From Orobanche coerulescens (lineage: Eukaryota > Streptophyta > Magnoliopsida > Lamiales > Orobanchaceae), in contig CM065817.1 in NCBI GenBank assembly GCA_033398695.1, positions 67,444,001-67,508,000 on the forward strand: a stretch of 64,000 nt of DNA, in the 5' to 3' direction. The notes beneath the pieces were generated by a model. It ran no database searches, had not been told where the DNA came from, and worked only from the letters and a program-made list of their open reading frames with translations. Below are positions 21,655-31,830 of this stretch, piece by piece. The number at the start of each line of letters is the position of its first letter. Position 1 is the first letter of the stretch. The translations under genes were made by a program, and so were the position numbers.

Positions 21655-22117
21655 TTTTCAAGGAGACAATGACGACTCTAAGTCGACATCTGGGTATTTG
21701 TTTACTCTCAATGGAGGAGCAGTATCTTGGAGAAGCTCCAAGCAAACCGCTACTGTAGATTCCACCCGCCAAGCAGAGTATCAAGCTGCCTCAGAGGCTA
21801 GCAAAGAAGCATTTTGGATGCAGAAGTTTATACAAGAACTTCAAGTGGTGCCTAACGCGGAGTTGCCTATATCACTATTCTGTGATAATGATGGAGCTGT
21901 CGCCCAAGCCAAGGAGACGAGGGCTCACCACAACACCAAGCATATAGAGAGAAAGTACCACATCGTTCGAGAGATGGTGGAAAAAGGATATGTTTCATTG
22001 GAAAGAGTAGACTCAGAAGACAATGTCTCTGACCCGCTGCCTAAGCCATTATCTCAGGCCGTCTTGGAAAGACATCTGAAGAACATGGGTATTGGATATC
22101 ATGATGTGTGGCATTGA
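21655..22117 (+). pseudogene. copia B RNase H
   Basis: Frameshifted from RT at about 21640 (the SDF-SKSTSGY part is read in the shifted frame). The open part starts near 21698: FTLNGGAVSWRSSKQTATVD, STRQAEYQAASEASKEAFWM, SLFCDNDGAVAQAKETRAHH, NTKHIERKYHIVREMV, then DPLPKPLSQAVLERHLKNMG. The catalytic Glu expected in STxxAEY and Asp in CDN are kept. The end at TGA 22115-22117 is the natural end of copia pol, followed by the polypurine tract and the 3' LTR. Confidence 0.88.
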
Positions 22118-22132
22118 GTGCAAGTGAGAGAT
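22118..22132 (+). other. polypurine tract of copia B
   Basis: GTGCAAGTGAGAGAT lies directly before the TG of the 3' LTR and is purine-rich; it is the expected primer site for plus-strand synthesis. Confidence 0.7.
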
Positions 22133-24029
22133 TGTTAGGAATATACCCTCGAATGCCACTCAGGGGATGAGAGAGTAGAGGCATTGTACTTGTAATTATG
22201 GAATAAATAATAAAAAAGGCAATTCGATTCATTCACTGTTTATTGTATTTCAATTGCATTCTTGACTTGGTAAACATTGAAGTGAAGTCCATGTAAATAA
22301 ACTGAACATTCCATTCTCGTTATGGGATAAGAGAAAATGCACTGGAAGTGTTTAAAGTTTATTTACGTAAATCGTTCGCAAGTCAATAAACTTAAATGGG
22401 CATTAAGTTTTTAATAAGATTTGTATAACTAATGCTAGGACATGTGCATGTCTTGATAGCATAGTTATAAGTATATTGGTGGGACCAGTATACTTGAACA
22501 CGACTCATACTCGATTCAATCACACAGTATTCACTCTCGGAGAGTCGATGACGAATTGAAAGGTTGTGATAGTATACGTGGACCTTTGACTTGAGGGTTC
22601 AGTAGAAGATGTGCCTGTGACGTTTAGTTTGTCATTAGAGTAGTTAGACTCATTTGCTTAATTGCTGAGTCGACCTCGAAGTGCGGACTATACGGGCAGG
22701 TAGCAGTCTTTACTATACGCCAAGAAAGGATTCTATCTCCTGTTAGTGAGCAGGCGAATGTCCTATACGGTTAATGGCAAATAAGATCATAAGTCTTTGG
22801 CCAAAGCATTCTGATATAGTAGTATTAGATACACTATTGATCAGTTGGTCTTGATTTGCATTAACACATGTATAGAGTTTAGTCAACAGTAGGGTTTGAC
22901 TTTACCGTGACCCGAAGACTTGACCGGGACATCTGATGAAGGGTCTATACGTATATAGTATTCACGACATAATGGTTCTAGAATGATCTCTTCATTCGTT
23001 CTCAGTCGGGGTTTACTGATGCGGCCCTAAGTGGCTAAGTCTTGCCGCACTCATTGGTTCCTCCCAATGCCGGCTGAGACGGACCTACGGAGTCGCGCAT
23101 TAGGAGCATTGACGGATAAATGTGAATTTATTATCTCTCTATTAATATTAGATATTGGATATCTAATTATGATTTATTGGATAAATCAAATAGCGGTCTT
23201 ATGAATTAAAATTAAGTTACCGGGTAATTAATTTAATTCATAAATTATTTTTCTTAGAGAAATATATTTGTATTTGATATAATTAATTAATTTGATTAAT
23301 TAATTAATATAAATACATTGATAATTAAACGGAGTGTATTTAACGGAGTCGTTTGTTGAACGTCCGATACACGAGCCGAGTGGCTCGGATCGTTTCTAGG
23401 AAACTTCCTAAATGGGCCGCCCCTTCCCTACCTCACATGGTATTATTACTTGCATGTGTGTTGTGGTTGTCTTGATTAAGTCTTCATGTGTTAAGATGCT
23501 TGATGATTTTATTATATATACATGTGAGTTGTTTTTGTATAAATATAATCATCAACACATCAACTCAAGTGTGTACTTGTGACAACACACACACACACAA
23601 ATAAAAGCTGACCTGCTGCTCTAAGGATTCCAGCCGAGAGCTTTCTTTGTGAGGAAGGGAGAGAATTTTTTTTTTTCAATTTTCATCTTAGAGGTGAAAG
23701 AAATTCAAGAAAAAATAGAGAGAAAATTCCTACGGTAACTTCCTAGCCGTGTTCTTGGAGAACGAAGTTACGTCGAATTTTCCGGGCAACTTCCGACGCG
23801 TGTGAAGCAGAGGCTTCGAATTTTCAGTGCTTGGAACGAAGGGATTTCGTGTTCGGGACGGGATCGTGATCATCGTCTACATTTTACGAAGATTTATTTC
23901 AAAGGCTTCAAGGGTATGAATCTTTATCTTTGTATTTATTTTTTTCGTATATACGTTACTTGATCGATCCTGTTTGGGATTCGTATTTATTTCCGCTGCG
24001 TATTTCGTTTTATTTTCGGAATCCCAACA
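22133..24029 (+). repeat. copia B 3' LTR
   Basis: Starts TGTTAGGAATATACCCTCGA and ends GGAATCCCAACA; followed by GAATT (24030-24034). Differences from the 5' copy include short indels near 22515, 22700 and 22940-23035 and a shorter poly-T run near 23660. TATA box at 23538-23545. Confidence 0.95.
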
Positions 24030-24168
24030 GAATTACCAGGGTTGCCGCCATGACGGGAGGTTGATATCTCGATTGAACTAGATCCGGGAACAACGCCTAT
24101 CTCCAAAGAAACATACAGGTTGACACCCGTTGAAATGAAGGAACTAAAATACAACTCGAAGAATTGTT
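24030..24168 (+). pseudogene. gypsy A, start of RT region
   Basis: A 139-bp orphan piece between copia B and gypsy C. After the GAATT duplication it reads LPGLPP, a TGA stop (24051-24053), REVDISIELDPGTTPISKE, TYRLTPVEMKELK, and then a frameshift within the QLEELL motif. This is the standard linker and N-terminal RT stretch of plant gypsy pol. It joins 14612 on the left and 50316 on the right, where KKGLI follows. Confidence 0.9.
24164..24168. repeat. target-site duplication of gypsy C, left copy
   Basis: TTGTT precedes the TG of the LTR; the same word follows the far LTR at 50311-50315. Confidence 0.88.
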
Positions 24169-25801
24169 TGTAACACCCCAAACTAGGCGGATATTACGGT
24201 GCCGTGGACCCCCAACAAGGCAAATAAAAGTTAATGAATTAAATAATATAATAGTAGTACCGAACCACATTATATCATTAATCACTCCGATGAGGAGTTT
24301 CAAGTACAACACACCCAGGGAATATAGAATACATGTATATTTTATATGAAGATAAAATATACAACACTGAATGAAAATGAATATCCAGACGGAAATCTGC
24401 AGCGGAAAATAAAATGGAGAAAACATGAATGACTGAAAGGACTGCCCCCCTACTAGTATCACTGGGACTCCTCGCCATCAACGTTTTCTTCCCGTGCTTT
24501 AGCCTTGCCATGACCTGAAAATAACATCCCCCAACGGGGTCAGTTACACAGAACAACAATCCCCAAGAGTTGATTAAACATAATCATGATATATCTTATT
24601 ATGAAATTAAGCTGAAGAGAGGCATCATAGTACGCCCGTAATGGTATGTTCAAGTGCACAAGATGAGTGTCCGGACACACCCGCCCTTGTACCTAATTAA
24701 TCTCACGGAGGTACGTTACCGTATGCACAGTCCATTGTGTCGGTGAACCCGATCACATGACTATCATGTGCCCGACTAAAAATTCCACACATCCCCACCC
24801 GGCCACGCAATATGAACCCAGAAGGCCACAAGAGCAAAAGTGACCAATGAACATTAATGAATAACAATTCGACAAGGGTCAAGAATGACTCACCGAGATG
24901 AGATAATAATGAAATGAATGGTAGCTCATTGAAATGATTGGAACCGTCGTTCCTCATGAATTGAATGATTAGTTTGATAATTAAAAGTCTCAACATGATT
25001 ATTACACTATCAATGAATTATGATTATGAATGCACAAAAACGAAAGGAATGGGTATCCTTTTAACCGAGTAAGAATTAACTTACACAACACCAGTGAAGA
25101 ATGTCCTTCCTCGAACAAACGTCCTAAAATGAGATGTCGGTCGCTCGAACAACCTTGAATAACATAATTACCAATAATCCGCTATACGTATCAAGCATGA
25201 ATCATGACCAACTCAAAGGTCGACACAACAATATCCAAACTCATTGAGGCATTCAAACAAACACTTAGCGAACATCATCCATTGATTATAACCAATCCCA
25301 AATATATCGAAACCAAACTCTAAAATGAGTAGTTCAATCCAACAAAACACCTTCAATGATATCAATAATCCAATAGAAAACCACAACTCACGGTTACGAC
25401 AACCATAATCGGAAACCCCCCAAAATAACCAAAGTCAACATCAAGGGTTCTTGATTAATTTCTCTAAATATTCATCAAATCCGAAAAACACATCAATAAA
25501 TCTGTAGGAATACCTGTATCCAAGGTAGATAATCCATATCTAACATATTACAACATAATAGCAAGCTTACACGAAGAGATCGGAAGAAAAATACTCAAAA
25601 TCCGAAATTCTAAATCCAAGAAATCATTACCTTGATCTGATGTGTTGGAGAGGATGAAATGATGATTAATCCAAATGATAAGCTTGAAGATGACAATAGA
25701 TGGATTCAGCTCGAAGAAATCTCTCCAAAACGTCCGAAATTGCCCAAAATCGTCGAAGAATGAAGTGAAATGAAAAATGATGAATCTGGAATGCACTGTC
25801 C

Positions 25802-25810
25802 AATTTATAC
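25802..25810 (-). promoter_or_regulatory. TATA box of gypsy C LTR a
   Basis: GTATAAATT on the minus strand, followed by GGACAGTG. It sits 12 bp downstream (element sense) of the last 12-mer of the palindrome array. Equivalent sites are at 33386-33394 (LTR b) and 49504-49512 (LTR c). Confidence 0.65.
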
Positions 25811-25821
25811 TGGTCCCAGCT

Positions 25822-26361
25822 TAGCGCACGCTATGACCTGATATGTAGCATGCGCTAATGGGTTAACCGGACAGTCCAGTGAGCTCTGACTGCCTCGTTA
25901 GCATACGCTACGAACTTGGTAGCGTGCACTAACGTCTTCCCGATAGCGTGCATTAACCAAAAAAGTTAGCGTGCGCTAACTGATATCTGATGCCCAGTAA
26001 CTGAAGTATAGAACCTCTTGTCCTCTGACCTGCTTGCGATAGCGTGCGCTACACCTAAAACTCTGCGTGTGCTACTACACCATTAGCGTACGCTAAAACC
26101 TACTCATAGCGTGGTCTATGAATTATTCCAATTCAGTCCAGTACGCACTGGACTCTGCCTGATCGACCTTAGTGCGTGCTACACTGATTGCATAGCGTGC
26201 GCTATCCAAACTTACTAGCGCATGCTACTTACCATTCGTAGCGTGCGCTACTACAACTCGACTGCAGTCTAGTGCCTTCTGGACTGTCTGCCTGAACCAC
26301 ATTATCGTGCGCTACCCGTACTCAATTAGCGCGCGCTAAAGAGAGTACGTAGCGTGCGCTA
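25822..26361 (-). repeat. array of TAGCGTGCGCTA-type inverted repeats, LTR a
   Basis: About 17 degenerate copies of a 12-mer with arms TAGCG/CGCTA around TG or CA occur in 540 bp, spaced roughly 20-60 bp apart. Examples: TAGCGCACGCTA at 25822-25833, TAGCGTGCGCTA at 26350-26361. The sequence between copies is unique, so it is an interspersed array and not a minisatellite. It fills the U3 part just upstream of the TATA box. Confidence 0.9.
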
Positions 26362-26593
26362 CTCCTCACACACAACCCACTACGAAAATGACAATGCTGA
26401 TAAACATGGCTCGATCCTCCAACCAGGTAGAAAGACGAATAATAACTGACACACGATACAAATTACTCTGAACGGTGAATACAATGATTGAATATGAATG
26501 ATGAATGATTATTAATGAGTGAAAATTACTGAGTAACAATTACTGAATGATAATTACTGAATGATAATGAATGAATTACAACCGGGTATTACA

Positions 26594-26612
26594 TACTCCC
26601 CCCTTAAAAGAG
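26594..26612 (-). other. polypurine tract of gypsy C1
   Basis: Minus strand reads CTCTTTTAAGGGGGGAGTA directly before the TGTAAT start of LTR a; the same tract occurs at 34201-34219 for C2. Confidence 0.85.
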
Positions 26613-26626
26613 TTTCGTCCCCGAAA

Positions 26627-28000
26627 CTAAGGGTCAAACAACTCAGGATAACTCTCCCGCATACTATCCTCGGTCTCCCAAGTAGCCTCTTCGACTCCGT
26701 GACTAGACCACTGAATTTTAACCAAAGGAATCGTCTTTTTCCTCAACTATTTGATTCGCCGCTCTAAAACTCGTATAAGACGCTCCTCATACGAATGATC
26801 ATCCGCGATCTCGATTTCGTCGAATTAAAGTATTTGACTCGGGTCAGCAACATACTTCCGCAACTGAGAGATGTGAAACACATTATGAATTCGGCTCAAT
26901 GCTGGAGGTAAAGCCAATCGATAAGCCAGATTGCCTACTCGATCCGAAATCCCAAACGGTCCAATGAATCTCAGACTCAACTTTCCCCGCTTCCCGAAAT
27001 GGAAGATACCTCGACTCGATGATACTTTGACCAAAACATGGTCACCTGCCTCGAACTCTAATGGTCGACGACGATTATCTGCATATGATTTCTGTCGACT
27101 CTGAGCGGTCAACAAACGACTCATGATCAAAGCTACCTTCTCACGGGCGGCTATAAGCATATTGGGCTCGGTGCCGATTGATTCTGATAAGTCATCCCAA
27201 CACAAAGGAGATCGACAATGACGACCGTACAAGGCCTCGTAAGGTGCCATCTTAATCGAAGCATGCCAACTATTATTGTAAGTGAACTCGATTAACGATA
27301 GTTGTGCTTCCCAATCGTCCTTCCAATTGAGAACACATGCCCTCAACATGTCCTTCAATGTCTGAATAGTCCTCTCTGATTGTCCGCCGGACTGAGGATG
27401 AAAAGCTGTGCTGAGATTAAGCTGAGTTCCCATAGCACGATGAACTGATTTCAAAAAATGTGACACGAATCGTCCGTCACGATCGGAAACGATACTCTTA
27501 GGAGTACCGTGCAGTCTCACTATCTCTTTGATGAACAATTGGGCAAGTCTTTCATGACCACACGTATCCTTAATCTCAAGGAAATGAGCTGACTTAGACG
27601 ATCCACAATTACCCAAATTGTATTCCTGCCACGACGACTCGTTGGCAAACTCGTGATGAAGTCCATAGAAATATCTTCCCACTTTCACTCTGGAATAGGG
27701 AGTGGTTTCAGCATACCCGCCGGTCGCTGATGTTCTATCTTGACTTGCTGACAGGTTAAACATCTCGAAACAAATTCCGCGACTTCTCGCTTCATATTAC
27801 TCCACCAGTAATTTTGTTTCAAGTCTTTGTACATCTTGCTAGACCCCAGATGAATGGAATATGGGGTAGCATGAGCTTCTCTCAGAATCGAGTTTTTTTT
27901 TCAGCTTGTCATTCGCTGGTACGCATAACCGATTCTTAAGTCACAAAAGTCCATCCTCATAGACCACAAATCCAGGGGCTTTTCCCTGAGTCACATCATC
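26627..28000 (-). pseudogene. gypsy C1 integrase and chromodomain-like tail
   Basis: Pol ends at the TAG 26627-26629 (SYPELFDP). Reading inward from 28000: a TGA at 27941-27943 after DDGLL, the HHCC zinc region near 27770-27900 with frameshifts at an A-run (27891-27902), then the core: [19 protein letters not shown], second catalytic Asp in KSIVSDRDGRFVSHFLK, Glu in GGQSERTIQTLKDML. The first catalytic Asp region is out of frame. GRHCRSPLCWDDLSES and GPFGISDRVGNLAYRLALPP follow, then a TAG at 26747-26749 after RRIK, and the tail PLVKIQWSSHGVEEATWETE. Integrase would place the element DNA and the tail would guide it to chromatin; at least two stops and two frameshifts disable it. Confidence 0.9.
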
Positions 28001-29572
28001 TCAAATGCGCAACAAAAATGGGTCCGAACCCTGATTCACCCTGATCGCCTCCTCAAGTGGTGATGAAATCTCTAACGTACAAAGTTGCCCTTGTACTCGC
28101 TGTAACCAGACCTCGATCTCGGGTCTCATAAATTCCTGCTGAAGCTCCTTCGGAACTGTTAAACGATCAAGCATCTGCTCCTGAACGGACTTACGACTCA
28201 AGGCGTCGGCGACAACGTTCGCGTTGCCCGGGTGGTATAGTATCTCAATATCATAATCTTTGATTAGTTCCAACCACCGCCTCTGTCGCATATTTAACTC
28301 CTTCTGAGTAAATATATACTTCAAACTCTTATGATCGGTGAATATCTGACAGGTGACGCCATAAAGATAATGACGCAAAATCTTCAACGCGAAAACCACA
28401 GCTGCTAGCTCTAGGTCCTGGGTCGAATAATTAACCTCGTAAGGTCTCAACTGCCATGAAGCATAAGCAATAACTTTCCTGTTCTGCATTAATACACGTC
28501 TAAGACCATATCCGGATGCGTCACTATAAACCACAAATCCTTCCGTCCCTCGTGGAAAGGAAAGGATAGGTGCTGAAATTAACCGGCTCTTGAGTTCCTC
28601 GAAACTCTGTTGACACGCATCAGACCACATGTATTTCTTATCCTTTCGCAAAAGGTTCATCATGGGTTGGTAGATTTTAGAAAATCTTTCCACAAATCAC
28701 CGATAATAACCAGCTAATCCGAGAAAGCTTCGGATTTCCTTAACATTCTTCGGAGGTTGCCAATATCGGATCGCCTCCATCTTCTGAGGGTCGACACGAA
28801 CTCCGTCTGATGAAATTACATGTACGAGAAACGTCACCTCAGACATCCAGAACTCACATTTGGAAAACTTTCCATAGAGTTGCTCTCGTCTCAACACGTC
28901 GAGAACCTGATGAAGGTGAAATTCGTGCTCCTACTGGTCACGAGAATAAATCAAAATGTCATCAATGAAGACAACCACGAACTATTCCAAAGAGTCGATG
29001 AAAACTCGGTTCATTAATTCCATGAATACCGCAGGTGGATTAGTTAACCCAAACGGCATTACCACAAACTCATAATGATCATAGCGTGTTCGAAACACCG
29101 TCCTTGCGATATCCGACTCTCGAATTCGCAACTGATGATATCCAGATCTTAAGTCGATCTTGGAAAATACTGAAGCTCCCTAAACTTGATCTAAGAGATC
29201 GTCAATACGGGGTAGAGGATATTTATTCTTGATTGTCACTCTGTTCAATTCCTAATAATCAATATACAAACGAAATGAACCGTCCTTCTTCTTGACAAAT
29301 AGCACTGGTGTTCCCCACGGGGCCGCACTCGGTTGGATATAACCTTTATCGGACAATTCCTCTAGTTGATTCTTCAACTCCTGCATTTCGGTCGGGGCCA
29401 TACGATACGGTGCCTTCAATATTGGAGACGTACCAGGCTCCAACTCAATCATTAATTCCACATCTCTCTGTGGAGGCAAACCAGGTAACTCGTCTGGAAA
29501 AACGTCGGCATTTTCTCTCACTACAGGAATATCCGTCAAAATCACTGATGATTTCTCGGTCTTGGTCATATA
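28001..29572 (-). pseudogene. gypsy C1 reverse transcriptase and RNase H
   Basis: Starts [20 protein letters not shown] after a stop. RT motifs in order: [47 protein letters not shown], then a stop at 29252-29254 where C2 still has a Gln codon. [43 protein letters not shown] follow, then TAG at 28982-28984 and the catalytic [15 protein letters not shown] is followed by TGA at 28697-28699. RNase H starts with [20 protein letters not shown], then [51 protein letters not shown] and [16 protein letters not shown]; catalytic Asp and Glu residues are recognisable. The 12-base site used by gypsy D in C2 is intact here. Confidence 0.92.
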
Positions 29573-30271
29573 TCACCAAAAACCAACACACCCCTAACTG
29601 AGTAATTTCACCACTTTCATCAAGTTGATGACTCTCCCGGAACAGCTAGGATTACCTCCCTGAAATACACATTCGACCCCATCGTCTGAAATGATAGTGA
29701 CCATACACTTATGGACACTAATGATGGCATCGTGATGATCCATCCAATCAATACCCAAGATGACGTCGTCTCTATCCACCACGATTAGGTCTGCTAACCA
29801 ATCACGGCCATGATGCTGAATCGGACAATCCTTAATCTCACGATCTCTAATAATTCTTCTACCATCAGGTAGACCAATGACATAAGGCTCACAACCAGTA
29901 GCACTACCTAGACGTAGTCTACTCAAACATGACTCGGAAATGAATGAATGCGATGAACCAGTATCAAAAAGGGTACACACAGGTTGAGATAGAATATCGA
30001 GTGTACCTGAGATCATCCAGGCCTCCGGGTCGTTTGTCTTCTTCGTCTCATAAATTTGGGGCTTGCCGCCCCCCGAACCGGATGCTCCCGTCTGATAGCT
30101 TTTGACTCCGCCTTTGTTTGCTCCCGTCGTCTTGAACGACGCGGACTGAGTGGCCTGATTCTGAACTACTGATTGCTTCGGGGCCTGAGATGACGCCAGA
30201 GTAGGTTTGGATTCCCTTCGGCAAAAATGGGTCTTATGCCCATCAATCCCACAGTTATTGCACGTGATAGT
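29573..30271 (-). pseudogene. gypsy C1 protease
   Basis: The region after the second zinc knuckle leads to MISGTLDILSQPVCTLFDTG, with the retropepsin triad Asp-Thr-Gly-Ser followed by SHSFISESCLSRLRL, and the second hallmark DVILGIDWMDHHDAI. The frame ends at TGA 29573-29575 before YMTKTEK, a stop shared with C2. A frameshift separates this part from gag near 30160-30270. Confidence 0.88.
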
Positions 30272-31333
30272 CTACCTCGGACACTTGGTGCTGAAATGAC
30301 CAAGTTCTCCATAGTTGAAACAGGTGATGGCCAAACTGGCCGCTCGGGACTGAGATTCTGTGGGTCTAGATGCCATTGGAGGTCACTCGGAAAAAGTAGA
30401 GCCCGCACGAGGCTTCTTGAAAGTTGCGTGACTGCCTTCAGACTGATTACGATTCTTTCACTTATTGCTAGCAGATGAAGGTTGCTGCTTAGCAATCTCC
30501 TTAGCAGTAAGCTCATAAGTAAGAGCTTTCTCGATGAATTTGGCCAGGGTGGTACAATTGTGATTAAGCAACTTCATCTGCATACGAGGTTTCAACCTCT
30601 TCCTGAAATACTTGATCTTGTCCGCCTCTGAGTGAAAAGGAAATAGCTCCTGAAATTTCTCGGCGATGGCGAGAACATCATCTTCCGCCGAGGGGTCGGG
30701 AATGAGTGATTCTGATAACTTGGCCTCTCTGAGTGGGTCCGGATAATACCTCACCATCATGAGAGTCTTGAATTGATCCCAAGTACAAGATCCATCGGTG
30801 GGATTCAACGATAACCACCATGAATGAGTGCTCTTACCCAGATAGTAAGCCACAACTGAAACTTTGTGTCCTTCGGGACACTCCACCATAGCAAACAACT
30901 TCTCGAAATGTTCAAGCCAGTGAACAATATCTGCCGGCTCAGATGAGCCCTCAAAAGTAGGTGGTCTCTGGCGAGAGATGTCGCCAATGATACTGCTCAC
31001 ACCCCTCTCCTGCCCCTGAGGTGGGGGTGGAGGAGCCTGCTAATTCTGAGCGGTTGAGTTCTGTATCATCTCCATGAGGTGTGCCATCTGAGTCATCTGG
31101 GCCATCATGCCCTACATAAAAGTGAGTTGATCAACCCGAACACCTTCTGATTGAGATGTGTCCCGGGTACGACTCCCTGAGAGTGAATGATCATTTCCGG
31201 GTGAATGAGTGGCAGCGTTGCTGCTCGATGAATTAGCATTATTCCTCGCGTTCGCGCGTGTATTCACATGAGCTCCCGAGTTTCAGCCTGCACCGCGGCC
31301 TCTCCCCATTCGTCCTCTGACAGCTCTTTCCAT
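30272..31333 (-). pseudogene. gypsy C1 gag
   Basis: The start is MERAVRGRMGRGRGAG at 31333, followed by TGA at 31283-31285. Further stops lie at about 31110 (TFM*GMM) and 31040 (AQN*QAP). The gag domain reads SIIGDISRQRPPTFEGSSEP, HWLEHFEKLFAMVECPEGHK and KSTHSWWLSLNPTDGSCTWD. Compared with C2 it lacks the five codons between ELFPF and HSEAD. A frameshift follows near 30465. The zinc knuckle CFNCGELGHFSTKC-type region ends in CPR and TAG at 30272-30274. Inactive. Confidence 0.88.
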
Positions 31334-31810
31334 ACTGAAGTGGGAAGTCACAAGATAATTATAGATCTCGCATGAATATCGCATTATGATTACGTCATGA
31401 AATGATTAAAATGAGCATACGCGCTCTAACACAATGATTTCATGAATGATCCGCTGAGGTGACATGATTATCTGATGAAATTCTTGAAATGATTCTCTTG
31501 AACAAGTTAACAAGATTAATGATATGATCCTCAAGATCAACAACTGAACAGTGAAATGAACTGAGTGATTAATGAGTTAACATGATCGATATGATCAAAA
31601 CTGAAATGCTAATTGAGGATTGTTGACTGTTGAATGATGAATGAGTGATTCTTATTGCCAGAAATTATACCATGGCATCAGAAATCTCACTGTTCTTTGG
31701 TCTGAGGGGCTTGGCTCTTGCACAGGTCACACGTGACGCGAAAGTCCAATGATACTAGTCGGATGAACGATGATTTCAATGAGACATGACTCGGAAGGTA
31801 GTATTCAAAA
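31334..31810 (-). other. gypsy C1 leader
   Basis: About 480 bp rich in TGATGAATGAGTGA-like words; no gene. It lies between the primer site and gag. Confidence 0.7.
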
Positions 31811-31827
31811 CCACGCTCCGATACCAA
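31811..31827 (-). other. primer binding site of gypsy C1
   Basis: Minus strand TTGGTATCGGAGCGTGG starts three bases after the LTR end; complementary to initiator tRNA-Met. Confidence 0.88.
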
Positions 31828-31830
31828 CTC

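Larger units (their letters stand above)
14613..24029 (+). mobile_element. Ty1/copia B, complete outline, broken genes
   Basis: Two LTRs (14613-16512 and 22133-24029) of about 1.9 kb, near identical by eye, both TG...CA, with GAATT on both sides. Order inside: primer binding site, leader, gag, protease, integrase, RT, RNase H, polypurine tract, which is the copia order (integrase before RT). The LTR pair differs by scattered substitutions and a few short indels, so the insertion is fairly young, yet every gene block has at least one frameshift or stop. Confidence 0.95.
24169..26593 (-). repeat. gypsy C LTR a (outer, 3' in element sense)
   Basis: On the plus strand it begins TGTAACACCCCAAACTAGGC and ends CCGGGTATTACA; 2,425 bp. 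It lacks about 26 bp inside the palindrome array that LTR b and c have, and is altered near 24212 (GGACCCCCAACAAGG for GGACCCCAACTGGGACCC...). Open frames shared by the three LTRs (24703-24996 here) are explained by copy identity. Confidence 0.93.

Noticed and set aside
24703..24996. Open frame of 97 codons conserved in three places (also 32286-32579 and 48399-48698)
   Set aside because: The three sites are the same position in the three gypsy C LTRs, so conservation reflects copying. Changes between copies do not favour synonymous sites.
25822..26361. CRISPR-like array of short palindromes
   Set aside because: Unit spacing is irregular, units are degenerate, the site is inside a retrotransposon LTR of a eukaryote, and no cas gene exists.
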